A stretch of 16,960 bases of DNA from Gammaproteobacteria bacterium (lineage in GTDB: Bacteria; Pseudomonadota; Gammaproteobacteria; Chromatiales; Chromatiaceae), in NCBI GenBank assembly GCA_015231665.1, contig JADGBD010000006.1:1-16960 (forward strand), in the 5' to 3' direction. The position numbers and the translations under genes are program-made. A model generated the notes under the pieces. The model ran no database searches and was not told the origin of the DNA. It worked only from the letters and a program-made list of their open reading frames with translations. This document shows, piece by piece, positions 8,790-16,960 of the stretch. Positions within the stretch are counted from its first letter, which is position 1; each line of letters begins with the position of its first letter.

Positions 8790-10778
8790 TTAAATCAACC
8801 CGGCCGGTCTTTGGTCACTGAGCCAGTAAAATCCGAAGGCCGGGATCACCAGTTGCTCTTTGAACAGGGCCGGGGAGACGCCGCTGGCCAGGTCCTGCAT
8901 CTGGCCGAAATGGAAGCGGCCGCGCAGGCCCAGATCGTCCAGATTGAGGTACTGGGGGTGGGCGTCGAAATTGGCCACCACCAGCAGCAGCTGATTCATC
9001 CGCTCGGGATGGCTGCGCAGGAAGGCGAACAGGTGCGGATTTTCCACCTGCAGCAGGTCGCGGTTGTTGAAGTCGGCGAAGGCGGGGATGGTCTTGCGCA
9101 CGGCGATCAGGTGCTTGAGGCCATCGAACAGACGCTGTTCCACCGAACCGTGACGCAGGCGCTGTTCGGCCTTGACCCAGTCGATGCGCGGCCGGTGCAT
9201 CCAGCGGTTGTCGTTGGCCTTTTCTAGGTCCTGCAGGAAGCTGCAGTCGTTGATGGTGCCGATTTCATCGCCGTAGTAGAGCAGGGGGATACCACCGAAG
9301 GCCAGAATCATGCCGTGCAGCAGCAGGATTTGCTTGATGGATCGCTCAATCGCGGCTTCATCGTCCCGCTCCAGGGCCGCTTCCAGGCCCACCAGAGAGG
9401 CCAGCGAGCCGGAGATGCGGGCATCGCCGGTCTTTTTGTTCTGGCCGAAGGGCTGGCCACGGGCATCGGAGTCGTCGAACTGGCCGGTGAAGTAGTCGAT
9501 GAGAAAACGCCGGTGGGCGGCGGGCGCGTAACCGACGCGGCGGATGTCCTCGTCATCGAAGCCCAGGCCGATGTCATCATGGCAGCGCACGTAGTTGAGC
9601 CAGGTGGCGCGGTCGAGCTTGTTGGGCAGGCTGCGGATGCCCTGATTGAGCAGGCGGGCGTTTTTGGTGGCAATGGCGTCCCACAGCAGGGCCATGAAGG
9701 TGGCGTTGTAGGCGATCTCGCATTCCTTGGCGATGACCGCGTCCTCGCCGAAGTACTTGATAATCTCCGAAGGGGCGACTATGGCCTCGGCGATGAACAG
9801 CACACCGGGTGCGGTGACCTGGCAACAATCCTTCATCAGTTGTAGAAGAAGGTGCGCCTCGCGCTGGTTCTGGCAGTTGGTGCCGATCTTCTTCCACAGA
9901 AAGGCCACCGCATCCAGGCGCAGCACATCGGCGCCGCGGTTGGCCCAGAACAGGAGGATGTCGATCATCTCGATGAACACCGCCGGGTTACTGTAGTTCA
10001 GGTCCCACTGATAGCGGTTGAACACGGTCATCACCCAGCGCTGCATCTGCTCGTCCCAGGAGAAATTTCCTGGCGAGGTCTCGGGGAATATCTCCGGCAT
10101 GGTTTCCTCGAACATGTCCGGCAGGTCGCGGTTGGCAAAGCTGTAGTAGTAGTTTTGGTATTTTTCCTCGCCCTGGCGGGCGCGCTCGGCCCAGGGGTGC
10201 TCGTTGGAGGTGTGGTTGACCACCACGTCCAGCACCAGCAGCATCTGCCGCCGACGCAGATCGGCGGCCAGGGCGCCAAGGTCATCCATGCTGCCGTAGC
10301 GGCTGTCTATGGCACGGAAATCGCTCACCGCATAACCGCCATCGCTGGCGCCCCTGGGGCACTTGAGCATGGGCATCAGATGCAGCATGTTCACCCCCAG
10401 CTCCTGCAGATAGGCCAGATGGGATTTGACCCCCTGCAGGTGGCTCCCCGGCAGATTGGCAGCAAAGCCATCGGCATAGAGGGCCATGGCCACCCATTCC
10501 TGGCTGAGAAACCAGTTGTGATTCTTCTCCCGGGCGTGGTCGGTCTGCAGCAGCTCGTCACTGCGCTCCACATAGCGCCGTCCCATCACCTCCACCAAAT
10601 GAATGATCTGCTCGCGGAAATCCTCGCGCTGGCCATAGAGGTGATGGAACAGGGAGTAGATGGCGTAGAAATTCGCCCCCAGCCGGGTGTAGAAATAGCG
10701 CAGGTCCTGGCGCTGCAACTCGGGAGTGAGGGAGTCGAGAATCTCGTTGAGCAGGGAGTGGGAGACTTGTTCGTACAT
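8790..10778 (-). CDS. amylosucrase (GH13 subfamily 4 glucansucrase)
   Basis: Moves glucose from sucrose onto an alpha-1,4-glucan, releasing fructose; some relatives mainly hydrolyse sucrose. 662 residues, against about 636 for the Neisseria polysaccharea enzyme, and collinear with it: an N-terminal helical domain (1-90, FYTRLGANFYAIYSLFHHLYG), then the (beta/alpha)8 barrel. Catalytic residues: nucleophile Asp289 in VLRLDAVAFLWK, acid/base Glu331 in FIAEAIV, transition-state stabiliser Asp401 in VRCHDDIG. The Arg of ARGQPF corresponds to the sucrose-recognition Arg of the known enzyme (ARGVPF). A C-terminal beta domain follows. There is no signal peptide, so a cytoplasmic enzyme. AGGA lies about 6 bases before the ATG. 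It heads a tightly spaced four-gene minus-strand unit. No sucrose synthase, phosphatase or fructokinase gene is next to it. Confidence 0.92.
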   Translation of the reverse strand: MYEQVSHSLLNEILDSLTPELQRQDLRYFYTRLGANFYAIYSLFHHLYGQREDFREQIIHLVEVMGRRYVERSDELLQTDHAREKNHNWFLSQEWVAMALYADGFAANLPGSHLQGVKSHLAYLQELGVNMLHLMPMLKCPRGASDGGYAVSDFRAIDSRYGSMDDLGALAADLRRRQMLLVLDVVVNHTSNEHPWAERARQGEEKYQNYYYSFANRDLPDMFEETMPEIFPETSPGNFSWDEQMQRWVMTVFNRYQWDLNYSNPAVFIEMIDILLFWANRGADVLRLDAVAFLWKKIGTNCQNQREAHLLLQLMKDCCQVTAPGVLFIAEAIVAPSEIIKYFGEDAVIAKECEIAYNATFMALLWDAIATKNARLLNQGIRSLPNKLDRATWLNYVRCHDDIGLGFDDEDIRRVGYAPAAHRRFLIDYFTGQFDDSDARGQPFGQNKKTGDARISGSLASLVGLEAALERDDEAAIERSIKQILLLHGMILAFGGIPLLYYGDEIGTINDCSFLQDLEKANDNRWMHRPRIDWVKAEQRLRHGSVEQRLFDGLKHLIAVRKTIPAFADFNNRDLLQVENPHLFAFLRSHPERMNQLLLVVANFDAHPQYLNLDDLGLRGRFHFGQMQDLASGVSPALFKEQLVIPAFGFYWLSDQRPAGLI

Positions 10779-10816
10779 GGAGTCCTAACTGGCAAAGTCG
10801 AAAGACAAAAACGGAA

Positions 10817-10854
10817 CGCAAAGAGCGCAAAGGAAGCGCAAAGAACGCAAAGAG
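10817..10854. repeat. degenerate CGCAAAGA tandem repeat
   Basis: Four units CGCAAAGAG, CGCAAAGGAAG, CGCAAAGAA, CGCAAAGAG in the 138-base gap between the Uma2 gene and amylosucrase. Unit length varies (9, 11, 9, 9). The same kind of CGCAAAG string is seen scattered between genes in many environmental bacteria; its function is unknown to me. It lies upstream of the amylosucrase start on the transcribed side, so it could fall in the leader of that mRNA. Confidence 0.7.
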
Positions 10855-10916
10855 TAACAAAAGGTGCAGATTTGTCGCCTGGATGCAGCTAAACGGCCCC
10901 TCTCGGCGTCTTCGGC

Positions 10917-11522
10917 TCAGTCGTCTTCGCCAATCTCGGGCACCGGCTTCATCGGCGTGAATTCCACCTCACGATAGACCTCAGCCAATTCCAGCTGCAG
11001 GCCCCAGGGTGCCAGGGGCACCTGGGCCTGCAGGCCGCTGTATTCGCTCAGCAGCCAGAGGCCGCTGTCCTGGCGCACAAACAGCTCGGCATGGGGGCGG
11101 TGCTGGTCCAGCAGCAGGTACAGCTGCAGCTCAGGGATCTGCCGGTAATGCTCGAACTTCAGGCCGCGGTCGTAGGACTCGGTGCTGTCGGAGAGCACCT
11201 CCACCAGCAGGCTGGGGCCTTCGATGAAGCGCGGATTGCGCCGACCCTGCTGACACAGCAGGCTGATGTCCGGGTAGCAGAATTTGTCCATGGCGTCGAT
11301 GTGCAGCTTCATGTCGGCGCCATAGACGCGGCAGGGCTGCTGACGAAACAGACCGACCAGAGCCGCGCCGGCGTTCATGCTGATCAGCGCATGGCTCTCA
11401 CTGCCGCCGGCCATGGCATAGACCTCGCCATCGATGTACTCATAGCGCTGGTCCTGTTGTTGCTCCAGCAGAAAATAGTCGTCGTGGCTGAGGTAGTGGC
11501 TTTGCTGTATGGCCAGGGACAT
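10917..11522 (-). CDS. Uma2 family (PDDEXK-like, DUF820) protein
   Basis: 201 residues. Uma2 proteins have a PD-(D/E)XK nuclease fold and are expanded in cyanobacteria and some proteobacteria; substrate and role are unknown. Putative active-site residues are visible in order: Glu33 in EYIDGEVY, Asp85 in CYPDISL, Glu108 in LLVEVLSDST, then Asp118, Lys122 and Tyr126 in DRGLKFEHY. AGAGGAGA just before the ATG is a strong ribosome site. It starts 19 bases after sucB, so it is probably read with sucAB, though it has no metabolic link; such placement fits a mobile accessory gene. Nuclease activity is family inference only. Confidence 0.85.
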   Translation of the reverse strand: MSLAIQQSHYLSHDDYFLLEQQQDQRYEYIDGEVYAMAGGSESHALISMNAGAALVGLFRQQPCRVYGADMKLHIDAMDKFCYPDISLLCQQGRRNPRFIEGPSLLVEVLSDSTESYDRGLKFEHYRQIPELQLYLLLDQHRPHAELFVRQDSGLWLLSEYSGLQAQVPLAPWGLQLELAEVYREVEFTPMKPVPEIGEDD

Positions 11523-11541
11523 GGGTTTCTCCTCTGCTCGG

Positions 11542-12794
11542 CTAGATCTGCAACAGCAGGCGTGCCGGGTCTTCCAGGTTTTCCTTGATGGTGACGAGGA
11601 AGGAGACCGCCTCTTTGCCGTCGATGATGCGGTGGTCGTAGGACAGGGCCAGGTACATCATCGGCCGAATCACCACCTCGCCGTTTTCGGCGATGGGGCG
11701 CTGGAGGATGTTGTGCATGCCGAGGATGGCGCTCTGCGGCGGATTGAGGATGGGGGTTGAGAGCATGGAGCCGTAAACGCCGCCGTTGGAGATGCTGAAG
11801 GTGCCGCCACTGAGTTCCTCGTAGCTGAGGGCACCGTCCTGAGCCTTTTTGCCGAATTGCTTGATCGCCTTTTCGATATCGCCAAAGCCCATCTGATCGG
11901 CATCGCGCAGGATCGGCACCACCAGCCCGCGGGGCGAGCCGACGGCGATACCGATGTCGTAATAGCCGTGATAGATGATGTCGTTGCCGTCGATGCTGGC
12001 GTTGACCAGAGGGAATTTCTTCAACGCCTCGATCACCGCCTTGACGAAGAAGGACATATAGCCCAGGCGCACCTCGTGCTCGCGTTCAAAGGCATCGCGG
12101 TATTTTTGCCGCAATTCGTTGACCCGCTGCAGGTTGACCTCGTTGAAGGTGGTGAGGATGGCGGCGTTTTGCTGGGCCTCGAGCAGGCGCTCGGCGATGC
12201 GCGCGCGCAGCCGGGTCATGGGCACGCGCTGCTCCGGTCGATCGCCCTCCAGGCCGGAGGCGCGGGACGGGCTCTGCACCGCTTCGGGCACCGGCGGCGG
12301 GCTTTGGGCGCCGCTTTCCAGATTGTCCAGGTACTTCATCACGTCAGCCTTGAGCAGGCGGCCATCCTTGCCGGTGCCTTTGATCTTGCTCGGGTCCAGG
12401 TCCAGCTCCTTGACCAGCCGGCGCACCGCCGGAGTGAGAACCTGATCATCGGTGCTTGGCTTGACTGCGCTGTCTGCAGCCGGGCTGGCGCCTGCGCCCG
12501 AGCTGGTGATAGGGGCAGCGCTGGTGATTGGAGCGGTGCTGGTGGCTGGAGCGGCCTTGGCATCCGGGTTGATGGTGGCGAGGAGTTCTTCGGCGCGGAC
12601 GATGTCGCCCTCCTTGAACAGCTGGGCCTCGAGCACGCCATCGCAGGGTGCCGGGACCTCGAGCACTACCTTGTCGGTTTCCAGATCCAACAGGCTCTCC
12701 TCACGTTTGACCGGATCGCCAGGTTTTTTGCGCCAGCCCAGCAGGGTGGCATCGCTGACCGATTCGGGCAGGGTAGGGACGCGGACTTCGACGC

Positions 12795-12798
<4 letters not shown>
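11542..12798 (-). CDS. sucB: 2-oxoglutarate dehydrogenase E2, dihydrolipoyl succinyltransferase
   Basis: Core of the 2-oxoglutarate dehydrogenase complex: accepts succinyl on its lipoyl arm and passes it to CoA. 418 residues (E. coli 405). Lipoyl domain 1-77 with the modified Lys43 in [11 protein letters not shown]; a flexible Ala/Pro/Thr linker holding a near repeat ([12 protein letters not shown]); the E1/E3-binding peripheral domain about 117-156 ([20 protein letters not shown]); and the catalytic domain with His389 and Asp393 in [12 protein letters not shown]. The ATG at 12796-12798 overlaps the sucA TGA as ATGA, indicating translational coupling. A longer frame reaching 13017 is antisense-free but unconserved and rejected. 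The E3 (lpd) gene is not in this window. Confidence 0.97.
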
Positions 12799-15647
<2,849 letters not shown>

Positions 15648-15879
15648 GGCAAATCCCCTCTGCCTGAATCGCCAGGCGCACCGGGTTGCGGATGGATGAA
15701 TGGGGTTGTTGTGATCACGCCGAATCTGGGTTGTTTAAGATGGCTCTTGGTGGTTGCCCTGTTCAGGCGAAAGAGTAGCATAAGGCCAGGGATTCGACAG
15801 GCTTGTTTCAGGCCAATCCAGAGCCCATGCATGGCCACTCACGCGTCCCGAGCAACATAACATCAGCGGAAATCAGATC
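15648..15879. other. divergent intergenic region, sucA versus small plus-strand gene
   Basis: 232 bases that must hold the promoter of sucAB (minus) and of the 15880 gene (plus). On the minus strand CTGTCG, a 17-base spacer and TACTCT is the best pair I find, and it is poor. No clear operator or terminator is seen. Confidence 0.4.
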
Positions 15880-16113
15880 ATGGCCGAGTCCAGTCTCAGC
15901 AATATCGCCCCCGACTCTCTGTGCATGAGCGTGATGCTCAGCGAACTGGAGGCGGACCTGGCCTATTGTGATGCCCGCATCACCCTCATCGGCAACGATC
16001 CTGACACCCCCTATCAGCGTGCCCAGCTCAAGGCCTTTCGCATTCTCGAGCAGCAGCTCGCCGCCGCCCTGGCGGAGCAAAAGCAGGCATTGGAGCTAAT
16101 GCGGGAGCAATGA
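15880..16113 (+). CDS. small helical hypothetical protein
   Basis: 77 residues, family not recognised. After MAESSLSNIAPDSLCMSVM the chain is mostly amphipathic helix (LSELEADLAYCDARITLIG; FRILEQQLAAALAEQKQAL), with two cysteines, and likely forms a helical hairpin or coiled coil. No signal peptide or membrane segment. The start ATG is preceded by a weak GCGGA about 11 bases upstream. Divergent from sucA. Its last 18 bases overlap the 3' end of the convergent SNase-like gene, so the two transcripts would be complementary there. Balanced composition favours a real gene over chance, but support is modest. Confidence 0.6.
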   Translation: MAESSLSNIAPDSLCMSVMLSELEADLAYCDARITLIGNDPDTPYQRAQLKAFRILEQQLAAALAEQKQALELMREQ

Positions 16114-16611
16114 ACGGGCCGGTTTGGCCGGCTCGAACCAGACCCCCAGGCGCTGTTGCTTGGCCTGCGCCTCGGCAGCTTGATACAGGCGCAGGCGCGC
16201 ATCGTCCAGTTGCTCCGGTCGCACCAGCGCCAAGCCATCGGCCACCAGGGTGAGGTTGACCTCCTGTCCACCCCAATTGACGAAACCCAGCAGCTGGCCA
16301 TTGCGCCGCTCGCCGTCGATGCTGACCTGAACAAAACGACCGGCGATCAAACCTTTGAGCCGATCCTGCGCCGCCTTGCGCAGACGAGGCTTGGCCTCAA
16401 TCAGCTCAATCCCCTGGAGCTGGACGAAAAAACGCGCCTGCTCGCCAAGCAGTTCGATCTGCTCGCCGCTGGGCACATTCAGCACCCGTCCGGCCAGTTC
16501 GGCAGCCTGCAGGCTGGGGCTGAGGAGAAGCAAAAGGATGACTGTGAAAGTTGCGGTAGCGACTGAGCGCTGGTAGCCCGGATGGAGTGCAACGGAATCC
16601 GGGGTTGCCAC
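16096..16611 (-). CDS. secreted SNase-fold (thermonuclease-like) protein with degenerate active site
   Basis: The chain after a hydrophobic export segment (FTVILLLLLSPSLQA, cleavage near LQAAEL) follows the staphylococcal-nuclease OB-fold order: GRVLNVPSGEQIELLG, then FVQLQGIELIEAKPRLRKAA, LIAGRFVQVSID, NGQLLGFVNWGGQEVNLTLV, DGLALVRPE and a C-terminal helix ending in QQRLGVWFEP. Canonical SNases have DGDT, VRLxGID-PE and GR in these places; here they read SGEQ, VQLQGIELIE and GQ, so the metal-binding Asp and both catalytic Arg appear lost. I infer a non-nuclease or binding role outside the cytoplasm. The start is unclear: no ATG lies close before the signal segment; GTG 16611 (used here) lies inside a REP-like repeat, and TTG 16533 is an internal alternative. 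Ends with TAG, overlapping the convergent small gene. Confidence 0.7.
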   Translation of the reverse strand: MATPDSVALHPGYQRSVATATFTVILLLLLSPSLQAAELAGRVLNVPSGEQIELLGEQARFFVQLQGIELIEAKPRLRKAAQDRLKGLIAGRFVQVSIDGERRNGQLLGFVNWGGQEVNLTLVADGLALVRPEQLDDARLRLYQAAEAQAKQQRLGVWFEPAKPARSLLPH

Positions 16612-16655
16612 TGGGCAGGGCCTCCCTGGATTCCGCTTTGCTTCATCCAGGCTAC
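16572..16655. repeat. REP/BIME-like inverted repeat pair
   Basis: Two 32-base arms in inverse orientation: 16572-16603 starting GGTAGCCCGGATGGAG and 16624-16655, whose reverse complement starts GGTAGCCTGGATGAAG; 25 of 32 positions agree. Each arm is itself an imperfect palindrome (CCCGGAT...ATCCGGG and CCTGGAT...ATCCAGG) around a 13-base loop. This is the form of paired REP units spread by RAYT transposases; similar GTAGCC-GGAT strings occur across gammaproteobacteria. It overlaps the 5' end of the SNase-like gene. Confidence 0.75.
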
Positions 16656-16672
16656 CGGGGCTGTGGCAATTT

Positions 16673-16705
16673 CCGAGTCCCGAGTCCCGGGTCCCGAGTC
16701 CCGAA
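16673..16705. repeat. heptamer tandem repeat CCGAGTC
   Basis: Four full 7-base copies (16673-16679, 16680-16686, 16687-16693 with one A-to-G change, 16694-16700) followed by a partial CCGAA. Non-coding, 18 bases from the REP-like pair. A simple-sequence repeat of this type can vary in copy number by slippage. Otherwise 16656-16850 holds no supported gene; an in-frame minus-strand reading at 16652-16852 is repeat-derived. Confidence 0.8.
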
Positions 16706-16850
16706 GCGGTCAAGAGGGGTTGCATGATCCGGGCTTTCGCTGCGTGGATGACCCTTATGAGGGTCTGAGGGATGATCTGGCGCATGGTCTGTGCTCGCTC
16801 GGCGGAGTCTGTAGCTTGGAGTATGCGTCAGCCTTGGGGTTTCGCCCAGC

Positions 16851-16878
16851 AAAAAAACCGGCGCCCTGGGGCGCCGGT
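16851..16878 (-). terminator. intrinsic terminator of the gene entering from the right
   Basis: Perfect 8-bp stem CCGGCGCC (16858-16865), loop CTGG, GGCGCCGG (16870-16877). Read on the minus strand the stem is followed by seven T (16857-16851). It lies about 33 bases after the TGA at 16911-16913, as expected for a Rho-independent terminator of that transcript. On the plus strand the following TGGTTTTG is weaker, so mainly one-directional. Confidence 0.9.
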
Positions 16879-16910
16879 GGTTTTGGCGAATGCCTGAGGG
16901 GCGGTCGAGA

Positions 16911-16960
16911 TCAGTGGTTGACCGGCGACTCAGGATCGAGCAGATAGGCCATGATGTCGG
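16911..16960 (-). CDS. C-terminal end of a partial gene, possibly a c-type cytochrome
   Basis: The minus strand from the right edge reads DIMAYLLDPESPVNH then TGA. DIMAYLL resembles the last helix of small class I cytochromes c (a D-x-x-AYL pattern), but 15 residues are not enough to assign a family. The stop placed just ahead of a strong terminator supports this being a true gene end. Confidence 0.4.
   Translation of the reverse strand, partial: DIMAYLLDPESPVNH

Noticed and set aside
16652..16852. 66-codon minus-strand frame
   Set aside because: Composed of REP and heptamer repeat sequence with Pro/His/Arg-rich text and no ribosome site; unlikely to be a gene.

Overview
The window reads as gammaproteobacterial chromosome: RpsU, YqeY, DnaG, sigma-70, TsaD and Pth all closely resemble their gammaproteobacterial versions, and the rpsU-yqeY-dnaG-rpoD macromolecular-synthesis operon lies divergent from tsaD, the arrangement typical of that class. 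Codon use is GC-rich. I cannot name the genus; an environmental Chromatiales-like or similar lineage is only a guess.

Layout. 1-695: remnants of two different but related tyrosine integrases, lying head to head and joined at about 505-510, beside the 3' end of a tRNA-Ile2(CAU) gene (696-772, minus). 782-5136, minus: rpoD, dnaG, yqeY and rpsU in one tight operon, transcribed rpsU first. rpoD carries an in-frame amber codon at 1217-1219 that separates sigma regions 1-2 from regions 3-4. 5296-6945, plus: tsaD (tRNA t6A synthesis) and pth (peptidyl-tRNA hydrolase). 6957-7226, minus: a small coiled-coil protein. 7323-10778, minus: four closely packed genes, in transcription order amylosucrase, a secreted LEA-like 11-mer repeat protein, a soluble GGDEF diguanylate cyclase with an I-site, and a tiny CxxC membrane protein overlapping the cyclase 3' end. 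10917-15647, minus: sucA (TTG start), sucB/odhB (4-base ATGA overlap) and a Uma2-family gene. 15880-16113, plus: a small hypothetical helical protein. 16096-16611, minus: a secreted SNase-fold protein that appears to lack the nuclease catalytic residues and whose 5' end runs into a REP-like inverted repeat. 16673-16705: a short heptamer tandem repeat. 16851-16878: an intrinsic terminator. 16911-16960, minus: the last codons of a gene entering from the right, perhaps a c-type cytochrome.

How the genes fit together. The left half is the information-processing core (translation, replication priming, transcription initiation, tRNA modification and rescue). The right half holds the first two components of 2-oxoglutarate dehydrogenase. 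The middle four-gene cluster is the most distinctive accessory unit: sucrose-to-glucan chemistry, a desiccation-type repeat protein and c-di-GMP synthesis in one probable transcript suggest an osmotic or drying-stress and surface-growth module, which is an inference from gene order. The observations most worth a second look are the rpoD amber codon, the integrase junction next to tRNA-Ile2, the four-gene cluster, and the degenerate SNase-like protein with a REP-derived 5' end.
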